NCBI RefSeq assembly: GCF_000247815.1 | Contig: NC_021674.1 | Coordinates: 13,653,562 to 13,717,561, forward strand | Reading direction: 5' to 3' | Source of the DNA: Ficedula albicollis | Lineage: Eukaryota; Chordata; Aves; Passeriformes; Muscicapidae | Length of the DNA: 64,000 nt | Part shown: in pieces, positions 1 to 11,045 of the stretch | How the letters are laid out: each line of letters starts with the position of its first letter | Numbering within the stretch: position 1 is the first letter of the stretch | Made by a program: the position numbers and the translations under genes | Notes under the pieces: model-generated | Seen by the model: only the letters and a program-made list of their open reading frames with translations | Database searches by the model: none | Told to the model about the DNA's origin: nothing

Positions 1-100
1 GCTGGTTTTACCTAAATGTCAAAAAACCAGTCTAATAGTGTAAGCAGTTTCCTACACTTCTTCTAAAATTGATATTTTGTGCTCTGTGTTTACAGACAAA

Positions 101-227
101 CTAGGAAAGCTTTTTTCACCCTGGAAACATACTAAGAAAGAACAAAGACTCCATGCGAGTTTCGCTAAGAAAGCTTTTTTCACCCTGGAAACATGCTAAG
201 AAAGAACAAAGACTCCATGCGAGTTTC
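101..227. repeat. tandem duplication, 64-bp unit, two copies
   Basis: The segment containing GAAAGCTTTTTTCACCCTGG near 105 recurs 64 bp later, near 169. Copy one ends at 163 and copy two at 227, both with GCGAGTTTC. I count one A/G difference in the shared part. There is no coding potential. Confidence 0.9.
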
Positions 228-447
228 AGGAGGTATTCCTTCTGAAGGGCTTTCCTTGCCTTCCCATCTTTGGAGACCCATAAAAAAATTCCGTGGATAT
301 CAGTAGACTAAGATATTCTTGTGTGACACAATTTAATAGTCAGGGAAACTCACAGTAAGTAAAACTGACAGTATTGTAATTGTATAAAAATATGGAAGTG
401 TAGTTCATAGTTAGTGCCTTTCTAACTTTGCTGTATTTTCATAACTA

Positions 448-515
448 AATGAATCACAGAATCACAGGTTGTAAAGGACTTCAAGCATCAACCAGCCCAG
501 CCAAGTCTTAAAAGT
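448..515 (-). mobile_element. CR1 LINE 3'-end fragment
   Basis: The doubled motif GAATCACAGAATCACAGG, followed by a GTAAAGGACTTCAAGCATCA-like stretch and CCAGCCCAGCC, is the reverse complement of the 3' end of avian CR1 LINEs. It is short and diverged, so the limits are approximate and the family assignment is from memory of CR1 consensus sequences. Confidence 0.55.
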
Positions 516-3500
516 GTCCGATGTTGATTCTAGTCATTTCTCCAATTTCATAAAGTTTTACTAAGAATGGTCTTAAATCATGTGATTAAATTGCAAAAAC
601 CCAAAACCCCACAACAACAAAAAAGGCTATGCTAGTAGCTCAATGGTCAATTAAAAGCAACTCCACTTCCCTAACAAAAACTCAAATTGTCAATTTTGAA
701 GGCTTTAATAATGCTATGCCTGAATTTTCTGAGATAAATACAAATGCAACAAGACTCATATTCTAAAAATTCGACAATCTCTATATGTGTAATTGGTAAT
801 ACAGGGATATAAATTAAAAGATTTGCTATCACTGTTGTAATGTTGCCATTTAATCAGCACAGTCTCTCTCTGAGTTAATACAAAAAAGTCTCCTCTGTGT
901 TTTGTGAGTTCAGAATTAATGGAGACCGAAATGTTTACTTCAGCAAAAGAGATGGCTAAAAATAAAATGATACCAGAAAATAAAAGCATAAAGCCCAGAA
1001 ACATTTCCCTTGTACTTAGAGGCAAAATAATTTTCTCGCCCAGGAGAAAATAATAGGATTGCATTTCATCAACCACATTCTTTTCCATATATTTTAGGCT
1101 CAGTGGAAATGTAAAAACAAAGCAAAAATCAATGTGCATTTTTGTTGTTCTTGCTCTGGAATGAACTATGGTGTTTATGAGAGAGGAATATGGATGTTCT
1201 GGAAAGGATCTTGGAAAGAAAAAACAAGAGACTTTCAAAGAATTCACAGATTATCAGTCTCTTTTTTTTTTTTTTTTACCTATTTTCATTACTTGGGGAA
1301 AATAAGGTGAAACAGATAAGCTGAAAAGTAGCCCAGATTCTTCTGATCAGTATGATCCATGGCAGAACTGTTTGTGATTGCAGGATGAAAATTAGCCAAC
1401 AAAATTATTTCTGGAACCAGAAATGTTACACCACTGTGAATCTAAAAGTTAGATGAGAAAGGAGTAAGGCAGTGACTCATTTGTTCTTTATCCAAGCAGC
1501 CATGACTGCTTTCACAAATGGCACATCATAGGTATATGTATAAATAATAGGCCTTATGCAATTATGTGCCCATGGTATTGGTAACTGGCATGTTGCATAG
1601 CAATGTCTGCTTTCAAGAGATAAAGTCCAGTTTGGTGCCACATCTCTTCACCTGTGTTTTTTTTGTTCCAGCATGAGAGAAAAACTAGCATTGGGCTAGC
1701 TGTGCCTGCATCTTTATGTAGATTGTTCTGGGCTCTGGGTCAGAGCAAGCTGAGGGTTCAGCCAGCAGTTCCCAAGGGCACACAGAGGGTCCCGGGAGCT
1801 GGGAGTGAGCTCCTGTTTCCAACAACCCCACTGCAGAAGGGAGGGAGAGGGCAAGAGGGAGCAAAGGGAACAGTGAGCGCATGGTAAGGAGCTCATACCT
1901 TGCTCATTCCCAGCCAGTCATCCCCAATATTTCCAGTAGGATGGATAGAAGAATTTATGGTTTTTTACTGTACCTATAGTTCTGAATCAGTCAGAAGCAA
2001 GACAGTGCCATTCTGGTTTTTTGGAAAGGAAATCAAACCCTGCTCCATTCATCTGGCACTGCAAAATAAATTTACGTCTTAAGCAATGCAAAGATATTAA
2101 TGATGCTGACATGACTCCTTGTGCTAAGGGGATTATGACATGAGTTTGCCTTGATGTGAAGGGAGTGGAAGATGGACAATTCACTCTTAATTGCATCCAG
2201 CACTGCTTTGAAGCATTAGTCCAACAGTCATGGTAAACATAATTGTTCTTGATGCAAATATCAAATTACCTCAAAAATATAATTTCTCCCAGTCTTGGTA
2301 CTCTGTCACTGTGTGGTTGCTGCTTGCTCTGCAACAACCATAGCTAGTGCAGGATCAGCTTGTTTCAAGAAAAGTCCAAACTAGCTCCTGCTGTTACACA
2401 GTGAGTGTTGTGTTGTACATCTCCTTGTAAAGCCTCTAAATATGGAAGAGTGGCCAGTGAAAAATGTATTAATAGAGATGTGTGCATTTTCATTTGTAAC
2501 CCAGCTGGAGAGAAACACGGAATAAAACAGTGGGATAATTTTCCAGGCAGCAAATCCAAAAAGTTTCAAAAGGGGACAAGAAATGTGATATTTTAAAATA
2601 AAATTAATCTAGAAATTGCTTTTGGTCTACATCTGTGAAACTAACGTACTCCATATGTTGCAGGAGGTAAGGAACATGACCTGATAGGGAAGTGTTTGGA
2701 TTATTTTCTTATTTTTTAATTAGTAATACTTTAATTTTTAAAGATTAGTGCAGAATGCTGCCTGACTATCTGTCCAGTTAAAATGTTGCAGCTTTGCCAG
2801 CATGTGGATTTTCTCAGCTCTGCTTCTGCTTCTTTACAGGTGAGATGAGTGACTCTAAGACTTTGGCCAAAGCAATTAACTTCAAATTCAGAGCTTAAAG
2901 GCACACAGTTTTGTTGACATTATTTTACTGTAAATCCATTTCTCAAATGTATTCCTGCTATTTTTGGCAATTTTGCCCACAAGAATTTAGATGATTGGGT
3001 GGAGGAGGGTGGCTGGAGAAATAATACAGATTTTTTTTCTGCATGGAATGAATACCATGGATTTTGAGGTTATTGTGTGGGAAGATAAACTGTATGTAGA
3101 GGTGGAGCCTAGAATTGAGGTGACTCTGTTTTGTGGTGTGGAGCAGATGTGTTCCCATCACTGCTGAGATTTGAGGACAGAGGCTGAAGGTGCCCTGCAG
3201 GGCATCTGAGGCATTGTCTTGAGCTTTTCACGTACACCTCTTGAGTTTAATTTCCACAACACTCATTTCACTGACTGAAAGGTCTTGTTTTATTTGGTTG
3301 CTGTATCCTCAAAGTTTCTTGTTTTTTCCCCCTGTGAGAGGAACTTATTAATCAAGTCTTTTGCTTTCTCCCAGCATCAAACATGGACAGTTCAAGAAAT
3401 AACATGGTAGTACTAATTAGACCAGAGCCCGTTTTGAGAAAATGTTTAGTTTTTCACTTACTGTATTTTCACATTACAGGATAATAAAATGTCAGCAGCT

Positions 3501-3806
3501 AGCACAAGATTTAATAAATATTGTGCATGTGCTTGAAATATTAGCCTTTTAATACCCATGCCCAGTAAAAATGCTTTTCAGTAGCATAGTACTTAGAAAA
3601 TACTTTTTGGATGTGGGTGGATGAGCAGTAATTGGTGCACATGTACTTGTTTGACCTATAGCAGATTAAATACAGCATTCGAGGCAGTTGTCTAAACAGC
3701 AGATCATCTAGAGCTGGTATTACTGTTACATCACTCTTGCCTCTTTCCCAGCAAACCGCATCATGCAGGGGGAGGTTACTAACACTGGATGAGGAGTACA
3801 CCTGAT

Positions 3807-3958
3807 CAGTGTGACATATTCGAGTTTCTTTCCACAATTCTCTCAATAACCTGTCACAAAGGTCTGTTCCGTGTACTGAGAACAGTGTGACATATTCGAG
3901 TTTTTTTCCACAATTCTCTCAATAGCCTGTCACAAAGGTCTGTTCCGTGTACTGAGAA
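3807..3958. repeat. tandem duplication, 76-bp unit, two copies
   Basis: Copies run 3807-3882 and 3883-3958, each beginning CAGTGTGACATATTCGAG and ending GTGTACTGAGAA. I count two differences, both transitions (C/T in the pyrimidine run, A/G in AATAACC versus AATAGCC). The copies abut exactly. Confidence 0.92.
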
Positions 3959-4639
3959 TTAAATTCAAATTATGCAGTCCTGGCTAGAAAATTGTGCAGT
4001 TAATCCCATTCTGAAAAATGGAATCTGAGTTTTTCCACATGAAGTTTTTTGTGATTTTTTCATACCCTGTTGGTTTCTTGCCAGCACTCTCATTGATTTA
4101 GGTTACTTTACTCCTCCATTTAAAGGAGAAAAGGGGGAAAAGGGGTATATGCAAGGGATTAGTTTTGGGGAAAGTCCCTCTCTGTCTCAGAAATTAATGT
4201 GTCCAGTACAAAAGTACAAAAGGACTGCTCTAAGCTCCTTTATGTGGATGCAGGAACCATATTTTTCAAGGAAAGTTTGCCACAGCTAATGAAGAAGACA
4301 GTACTGTTTATCTGTTGGATTTCCAAAACCTTTGTTTATACCATGGCTGCAGCTATACAGGCTTCTGCTAAATTGAAGCAGACCTTTATGTTTAATAATC
4401 ATTTGTAGCTGATTCTCTCTGAACTAAATCACAATTTGAATAAGCTTTGTTTTCAGGAGGAAAAATAAGCAAGCAGACATGATAATTAAGCATTACAGAA
4501 AAGGGGGAAAGGAGAATTAGAGGTTTAATTTCCTTGTCCTACATCTGAAAGTATGTTTTCTGACAGTCATTTGCTAACAGTCATTGGATTCATACCCATT
4601 AATCTTCACATAATTGTGTCTCTTGATATCAACTCCCTT

Positions 4640-5232
4640 GTACCCTGGTCCTCCCTTTTGCCGCTTTGTCTCTTTTGCTTCCATGACCTCACCAATAATT
4701 TTTCACTTCCTTTGTTACTTCTCCTCCTAATACAACCATGCTCCATCTTCCCATGCCTTGACCATGCCCTCCATCCTAACCATGGATGCTGCCTGCCTCT
4801 CTCTGTGCCTCCCTGCCTGTCTTCATCTCAGCAGACAGTTCCAAACACGTGGAGTTTCCTTGGAGAGGCTTTGCAGCCTCGGCAGTGCTTGCCAGGCACC
4901 ATCTGTTCCCAGCATCTCCTTGGCCAGTCACAGGCTCCTGCCTGGCTTTCCTGTGCCTGCTTTCTTTCTGACCTTCCTTCCTGCTCTCTGGGAGCATAAT
5001 TTTGGGAAACGTGCTAGATCAGAGCCTGTGTAACTGTCAGCGCCTCTCAGTAGCATCCTCACCTGACCCTTCTCATCCTCTGCTCCTCTCCGACTCATTT
5101 GTTGTCCAAAATCAAACTCAAAGCTCCTCAGAGCAGAACCTTTGCCTTCCAGCTGCCTTTAGCACCAGGCACAACAGCACTGGTCTCTGGTATCATTCAG
5201 CACCAGAGCTGTGCAAATAAATATGAGTAATT
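4640..5232 (+). mobile_element. ancient L2/CR1-class LINE remnant
   Basis: This is a pyrimidine-rich block unlike the AT-rich surroundings. Its last ~125 bp (5105-5230) reads AAGCTCCTCAGAGCAG, then TTTAGCACCAGGCACAACAG, then GTGCAAATAAATATGAG. That order matches the 3' end of old amniote L2/CR1-class LINEs: an 'agctcctcggggcag' motif, then an 'agcacctagcacaatg' motif, then a terminal AAATAA-rich repeat. The upstream 460 bp are assigned only by composition and could be unrelated. Small open frames here (for example 4553-4999) carry no recognisable domain. Confidence 0.45.
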
Positions 5233-6874
5233 CTGAATTCCACAGTTGAAGTTCCCATCTAAAATAATTTAAAGAGTAGTCATAAGGGGCTGTGCTGGTT
5301 ATAATTCATATAATAATTTAGGACTGCTAGTTTTTAGCTATTGTGTAATTTGGATATGCTTGCAGCTCTCATTGGATAAAGTATATTATTGAACAAGAAA
5401 GGAATAAACTATATTCAGAGTAGCTGTAGGGTGCTGTGATTTAAAGGAGAGCTGGTGCAATACTACAGTAGAAAATATGCAGGATCCATTATACTGTTAA
5501 TAATTGCACAGCTCAGATTGGTGATTTAATTTTTAGGTCATATTTCTCTCATACCCTCAGGTATAGTAGATTTCATACATAAAACCGGAGTAAGTCGGTG
5601 TGTATTTAATCTCAGTCATGAGAAAAAAATGAATAATAATAAAAAATTACTTTTCTGCATTGTTTATTCATTTGCAATTATTTCTTTTAATGACATAGCA
5701 TTAAAAGAGCACTATTGGAAGGGCACAGCCATATTTTCGGGCACTAGTTTTGAACCAGTGATAGTAACCTTTGAGGCAGCTGGATATTTATCCATAGCTT
5801 CAGCCTGTCACTGTATTTAAGCCATGACTACAGCATCATTTTTTCATCTAGCCAGGAGCATTCTTGAAATAGTCACCATTTCCTTCCTCAGGCAAGCTGG
5901 CAGATTGGTGATATTTTAAACTGTCTCTTGGCTGAGAGACAAATCCTTATTTCTTTATTTTTGCAAGCAGACATAGCTGATGTAAGCAAGACCTATTCCT
6001 GCAGGGGCCACACCCCTGAGTAGTTGTCAGAACCAACTTTCTGCAATGACTTCTAGTTTTACTAAATGTGGGATTTTTTTGTCTTCATATTTAATGCCAT
6101 GTTGATTGTAAGCTTTTTTGTTGTGTTTACAGATATCCAACTTTTTGAGAGCCCACATTTTGCAATGGAATCCATTTTAAATTGTACAGTCATAGCTGCA
6201 AATTGAATCTGAAAAATCTCTGAAAATACACAAAGAAAAGAAGAAGCAATTTAAAAAAATCTGTCTGACCTTTTACGCTGTACTCCTGCTATTTTAATTT
6301 TTTTTTAAATTTCTTACAACTGGAGTATCACCTCTTAAATGAATTTGAACAACTCACCCAAGAGACATTCTAATCCAATTGTGTATGATGATGATACCAG
6401 TTGGATGTTATCCTATTAGGCACTCGCTGTAAATAAGGGATTTTCCACTGACTTTTAAATCCTTGATTAATGAGAATGCTTGAAGCAGTGTCCTGTAAAT
6501 TAGCCATAGTACTAGCAACAATGGCAATTCACTTAGGAGAACTGATTTGTTTTAAATCTTCCCATCCAAATTAAAAAGCATGAGGAAAACATAATGTCAA
6601 GTAAGTAAAACACATTACTCTATCTTGCATTATTGATCTACACCCCATGGCTGTCTGACACCCTCAGGTCTAAATTCTGCTCTGCCTTCAGGTTAATTCC
6701 CATCAGTTAGAGCTCTTGTGGAGAAAGAACTCCAGAAAGTAACCGGTCCACAGTATTTAATTTATGTATTCTGAATCCCATTTTGAGTTCTGTCAGGCAG
6801 ACCAATGGCTTTCATTTGTAGTTCGGTCACTGCCATCTCACTTGCCTTTCACAACTCATTTTCCTTTTTCTTTT

Positions 6875-6952
6875 TTCCTGCTAAAATATGTGTGAGTAGC
6901 AGCAAAGGTGTATTCCTGCTAAAAATATGTGTGAGTAGCAGCAAAGGTGTAT
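6875..6952. repeat. tandem duplication, 38/39-bp unit
   Basis: TTCCTGCTAAAATATGTGTG begins at 6875 and recurs at 6913 with one extra A. Each copy continues AGTAGCAGCAAAGGTGTA. A second, independent tandem duplication starts immediately after it. Confidence 0.9.
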
Positions 6953-7068
6953 TTGGGTTTGAGCAAAGGGCAGAATAGGAGCAGGTTGTGACATATCTTT
7001 TAATTGATACTTGGGTTTGAGGAAAGGGCAGAATAGGAGCAGGTCGTGACATATCTTTTAATTGATAC
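6953..7068. repeat. tandem duplication, 58-bp unit, abutting the previous one
   Basis: Copies run 6953-7010 and 7011-7068, each starting TTGGGTTTGAG and ending TTTTAATTGATAC. I count two differences (C/G in GAGCAAAGG versus GAGGAAAGG, and T/C in GGTTGTG versus GGTCGTG). With the unit at 6875 this gives an A-A-B-B arrangement within 194 bp. Confidence 0.92.
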
Positions 7069-7648
7069 TTAAACTCGAAATCTTCCTCACATATTTTTCT
7101 GAAGAAAAACACTTTTCACATCATCTTATCACTTTGGTGCTTATTCAACTACTTGTACTTGATTTATTGCTTGCAAGAAAGTTTTATACCAAGTATTGAC
7201 TATGAAATACACATGACTTCCTTTAATATGTTGAGACATTAATGAGGGCTTTCTCGACATTCTATGTTTGCATTTCTTTAAAGTATTATTCATTTCTGTG
7301 CCCGTAATATGCATGTATTTTTATCATTCAAGAACAACCCTTTCTTCTTGTAGAAGTATAAATACTCGTTCTATAGATTGGAATTAGTGTCACTTTATAA
7401 AGACAGTTTTGACACTCTCTTATAAGTAGCTGAGTAAAGTATGTCTCAGACATTAAGATACTTAAAGTGTATTATTTTTCTGGTGATTTTGAATTTTGAA
7501 TGTACTGCAAATTGTACAAAGTAGAGCTATGTAAAGTCATACCATGCTGCCCTATATCAGGAGTAACCAGAGAGACTGCAATAATCCCATAGATCTGCCT
7601 GATAATTCCTTCTTGGGTTGCTCAAGTTACAAGGGTGACTCATCTGTG

Positions 7649-7676
7649 CATTAGGGGTGCCAAAGCACCCCTAATG
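7649..7676. repeat. perfect 12-bp inverted repeat (hairpin)
   Basis: The arm CATTAGGGGTGC (7649-7660) and its exact reverse complement GCACCCCTAATG (7665-7676) are separated by the four bases CAAA. The flanking bases do not extend the stem. It lies in the intron, with no poly-T tail or other sign of a small-RNA gene. Confidence 0.9.
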
Positions 7677-8354
7677 AAAATTCTAATTAGACCAGTAGGT
7701 CTGAGACCATTTCTTGCTGTGACTATTGGGTATGCATGTGATCCTCTGTTTAATGGTATTTGCATAGAGTTCCTCAGTCATCCATTGATAAACATTCAGA
7801 ATTCTGGGTACAGGTCATAAAAGTATTGTCTTGTCCAGTGTTGTGGGCAAAAGGAAAAATTTGACACTGTGGCTTCACTGACCAAATTGAAACCTTTTGG
7901 GAGATGCATGATACTTTATGTACTTATTGTTATGTTTTTATACTTAATGGAGTTTACAGTACTGAGATATTTTCTTATGGTCAGGCTTTCTTGGTTACTT
8001 GGTTATTTTTTCTTTATATTTATATTAGAAAAAAAGGCAATTTTCCTCAAAGAGACTAAGATACTGGTTTTCAAGCTTAAATGGTAATCTGGGGAAAAGA
8101 AATGGACATTGGAAATTCAAGACGTTTGCAGCTGGTTTTTGTTCCAACTTTGGTTTTCTACATGGTAGAAAGAAGGGACAACTGGAAAGCTTTTCTTGGG
8201 TGTTTTTTAAATTTTGCAAATCTGCCAAATAATTTTGGTGGTATTTCAGTTTACAGTTGTTTCCTCTAGCTACAAATTTTCTCAGCTATAAGGAAAGATA
8301 ATTTTTGTGATTATGGCATCCAAACATAGCTGTTGTCTATAGCTTTTTTGATTA

Positions 8355-8425
8355 TCTTCAGCAAGTTGTTTCATTCTGTTATGCCTCAGTCTTTTGCCTC
8401 TGAAAAATATTATTATTATTATTAT
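8355..8425 (+). repeat. MIR-like SINE scrap ending in a TAT microsatellite
   Basis: The order CAAGTTGTTTCATTCTG, then TGCCTCAGTCTTTTGCCTCTG, then AAAATATTATTATTATT resembles the MIR core and 3' part ('caagttacttaacctctctgtgcctcagtttcctcatctgtaaaatgg', then an ATAAT-rich stretch). The TAT repeat covers 8408-8425. The match is short and degraded. Confidence 0.4.
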
Positions 8426-8448
8426 GGGCTTTTTTTGCTATGCCTCAC

Positions 8449-8519
8449 ATATTAATGAATGTATTCCTGTATCACTTTCCGACTTCAGAGAAGTGCTGAA
8501 AGCTTGCATTCATTAATAT
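8449..8519. repeat. perfect 13-bp inverted repeat with 45-nt spacer
   Basis: ATATTAATGAATG (8449-8461) is the exact reverse complement of CATTCATTAATAT (8507-8519). The spacer is unique sequence. The arms contain ATTAAT cores typical of homeodomain sites, so paired binding sites are possible, but this is inference. Confidence 0.85.
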
Positions 8520-9902
8520 TCTTGAAGCATGACAAAGTAAAGCCTATTACTGTAATATGCTTCGCTTTAAAACTCTGGTTAGAATAATAATGATAAACAA
8601 CATTGGTGAGCCTTTGGCCCTGCTGCACAGATATAAAATTTTTACATCTTCAGATTTAAACTGATGAAGGAAAACTTTCATGTGTTTTATGTCCCGTGGA
8701 GAGATGAAGAAAGTTTCACATTCACTGAAATGGTTGTTTGCATATTTATCATATGGGAATCCAAGAATGGCTTTTTGCTTGCTATGTCCTTAGCCTCTTG
8801 TTTGAATATGATGTAGTATTTCATTCTCTCTGTGCATTTCCTTCAGTGAGGTGAACAGAAGTTTGAAATGGACAATTATGAAGTGCCTTGCCCATAGGAA
8901 AGGCGTCTTCCTAACCTCCTTAGTAATTTCTTGAGAAATGACCAGATGCATGACAGCTTATATTTCCGTGCTATTATTTCCCTGAATTACTGTAGACATT
9001 CTTATTATATTTCTAAACGACTGTTCTCAGAGGTAGCTTGAGAAGATATTCATTTTTTCTTGTTGACTGATTGATTGCCTCAGTGTTTCATTAAATATCT
9101 TCTTGCTCTTGCACTATAAGAAGCAGTAGATAGGAATTCCCAAGTTCTTTTTTTAACTTTTATGGTGTGTTATGCCATACATCCACTGGTTCGTCGCCTT
9201 TGTCTTGATTCATATGATTTCTTTATACAAAAAATTGTCCTAATAAGTTTTGGCCCTGGGACCTAAACAAAGCACCCACACAATACTTCACTTATTTAAG
9301 AAAATAAGATGTATTCACTTATTTAAGGAAATGCCATAAAAATTTCTAGCATATACACATTTATTATTGTGTTCTTTCCTTGGCTTTCTTTTCGTTAAAT
9401 AGTTTTCAGCTCAGTGCGACATGTTTTCTTTTTGTCATTTTTATTTTTTTGGCTCCATCTCAGAAAGCAAGTGAAGTTAATGGAGAAAACATCACTACAT
9501 TTACAATAGTTTTTAACAGCTGCACTGCAGGCAGTTCATTATTTTGACTTGTTTTTTAATGCCCTCAGTGTTCTCAGTAATATCATGGTGGAGATATTGG
9601 AGATAAAGAGGGATGACCAGCAGCCTCAATATACATACTCTGTCCTTCTACTTTCTGTTCTTATTACAAAAAAAAATATTAAAATGTGTAAACGCCTACG
9701 CTGGATATCTAACACAGTTCTAAATCCTGACAAGTGCAAATTGAAAAGCCAAGTTCCATTAATACAGAGTTGGAGGGTGTCACTGCACCCTTACACCTTA
9801 TGTCTGGAATGCTCTGGGCCTTGTATAAATTAAAAAAAAAAAAGAAAAAAGAAGACATGCTGGTGAGAATCTTATATTCAGTCAATTCAAGTACATCTAT
9901 TT

Positions 9903-9922
9903 GACTCTTATTTTCTTTGCAG
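9903..9922 (+). promoter_or_regulatory. NRXN1: 3' splice acceptor of the stalk exon
   Basis: A pyrimidine-rich run (GACTCTTATTTTCTTTGCAG) ends in CAG at 9920-9922, directly before the recognised neurexin codons. An A-rich run about 70-85 bp upstream (9831-9850) is outside the acceptor and has no obvious role. Confidence 0.9.
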
Positions 9923-10010
9923 GCTACAGATGACATCCTGGTGGCCTCGGCTGAATGTCCTAGCGATGACGAGGACATTGATCCCTGTGAGCCGAGCTCA
10001 GGTGGGTTAG
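9923..10010 (+). CDS. NRXN1: neurexin-1 stalk exon (penultimate coding exon)
   Basis: This exon encodes the juxtamembrane extracellular stalk after the last LNS domain of neurexin-1, a presynaptic adhesion receptor that binds neuroligins, LRRTMs and cerebellin-type partners. From 9923 in phase 0 it reads [12 protein letters not shown], then an acidic [14 protein letters not shown] stretch, which I recognise as NRXN1. The exon is preceded by a polypyrimidine tract (CTCTTATTTTCTTTGCAG) with AG at 9921-9922. It can end at 10001 (79 nt) or 10010 (88 nt). Both ends leave a single G that completes an Ala codon with the next exon. The long form adds Gly-Gly-Leu. Two cysteines and many acidic residues are visible; there is no stop in frame. 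The preceding exon is upstream of the window. Confidence 0.96.
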
Positions 10011-10016
10011 GTTAGT
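10000..10016 (+). promoter_or_regulatory. NRXN1: tandem alternative 5' splice donors (+/- 9 nt)
   Basis: Two donors are in frame with each other: CAG|GTGGGT (exon end 10001) and TAG|GTTAGT (exon end 10010). Both preserve phase, so use of the first gives Ser-Ser-Ala-Asn-Pro and of the second Ser-Ser-Gly-Gly-Leu-Ala-Asn-Pro. Mammalian NRXN1 proteins are known with and without these three residues at a canonical neurexin alternative splice position in the stalk (I believe SS5). That both donors survive here is seen directly; that both are used is inferred. Confidence 0.85.
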
Positions 10017-10393
10017 CAACTTTTTTATTACTTTCTTTTCTTTCATATTTGCATGCTCCAGCCCCCCAGAGTCCCAGCTAGCAGGACAGTCCTTTTGTGT
10101 ACCACAGGGTGGGGTTAACTTGGGCCCTTTCTTCATGTGGTGGTGTTAGCAGAGAGGAAGAATCTGCTCCAAGGCATCAGATGGGAGCAAAAGTCATGAT
10201 CTGAGCAAAGTTATGGCTTGGCTGAGGACCCAAGGATGGACTAGGAAGGGCATTCTAGGGCCCCTGGAACTATGTTGTGATGAAAAAGGTACAGCTTCAT
10301 TTAGCAGGAAGGTGTTGCTATTGGTTTTGCCTTAAAAATCGCCCTTAATAAGATAAAAGTATCATATAAAAATTTTTTGTTATGTTATGCAAG

Positions 10394-10600
10394 CATAGAA
10401 TGGCCTAGTTTGGAAACTACCTTAAAGATCATCTAGTTCCAATCTCCCTGACATGGCCAGAGACACTTTTCACCAGACCAGGTTGTTCAAAACTCCATTA
10501 AACTTGGCCTTGAACAATTCCAGGGATGGGGCATCCACAGCTCCTCTGGGCTACTAGTGCTTCACCACCCTCACAGGGAAGAATTTCTTCCTAATATCTA
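10394..10600 (-). mobile_element. CR1 LINE 3'-end fragment
   Basis: Read on the minus strand, this follows the CR1 3' end: GTGAGG...GTGGATGCCCCATCCCTGG, then a 'tgttcaaggccaagttt' segment, then GGTCTGGTGAAAAGTGTC, then 'gatctttaaggtagtttcc' and finally CCATTCTATG. The order is intact over about 200 bp with moderate divergence. The element is 5'-truncated, as is usual for CR1, and has no coding part. Confidence 0.85.
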
Positions 10601-10877
10601 GAATTGAATTAATTTTTAATTGCTATTAGTGGTACGAAATTTTGTGTAGATAGATAAAACTTGAAGACATAGAATACAACAATTTCAAATTTCAAATTGT
10701 TTTATGATTTTTTTTCCAAGTCATTCCTATTCTGTGTATGTTTTAGTTGTAACAAGAAACAAGATATTTCAACATTCTAGCTTTTTCTGTGAAACAAAAA
10801 CTTGGTAGTGTTTTGGCTATGGCTTTCCTACTCCACTGAATAGTGGAGATTTGGTAATAATTCTTCTCAGTGAAATA

Positions 10878-11045
10878 ATGGAAAGATTTGGGTTGGAAGA
10901 GGCCTTTATCTAGTTCCAAACCCCTGCCATGATCAGGGACACTTTCCACTAGACCTAGTTGCTCAAAACCCCATCCAGCCTGGCCTTGGACACTTCAGGG
11001 GATGGAACACCACAGCTTCTCTGGGCAATCTGTTCCAAAGGTTCA
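10878..11045 (-). mobile_element. CR1 LINE 3'-end fragment (second copy)
   Basis: This is the same CR1 3' end in the same orientation as the copy at 10394. Seen on the + strand: GGGTTGGAAGAGGCC, TAGTTCCAAACCCCTGCCAT, CAGGGACACTTTCCACTAGA, CCCCATCCAGCCTGGCCTTG, then CACAGCTTCTCTGGGCAA. It is closer to the CR1 consensus than its neighbour, so it is probably a separate, younger insertion rather than a duplicate. Confidence 0.88.

Larger units (their letters stand above)
1..9922 (+). other. NRXN1: NRXN1 intron (3' part)
   Basis: This stretch lies upstream of the acceptor AG at 9921-9922 and so belongs to the intron before the stalk exon. Its 5' end is outside the window. It is AT-rich and contains no exon I can recognise. 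What I see in it is a CR1 scrap near 450, tandem duplications near 101, 3807, 6875 and 6953, a pyrimidine-rich old LINE-like block at about 4640-5230, a perfect hairpin at 7649-7676, and a MIR-like scrap with a TAT microsatellite near 8360-8425. The longest open frame, 756-1247 on the minus strand (163 codons), resembles no family I know. I looked for the short first exon of the neurexin-1 gamma form and did not find it. Confidence 0.85.

Noticed and set aside
756..1247. 163-codon minus-strand open frame with a hydrophobic segment
   Set aside because: It is AT-rich intronic sequence, with no recognisable family and no splice or promoter context. The hydrophobicity is expected from a T-rich strand.
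9831..9850. A-rich run before the stalk exon as a retrocopy tail
   Set aside because: It is short and interrupted, and nothing retrocopy-like precedes it.
1..9922. Search for the neurexin-1 gamma first exon (short N-terminus before the stalk exon)
   Set aside because: ATG-containing candidates near 2172, 3383, 8102 and 8868 do not encode the short leader I remember from mammals and are not followed by convincing donors. It is probably upstream of the window or not detectable by eye.
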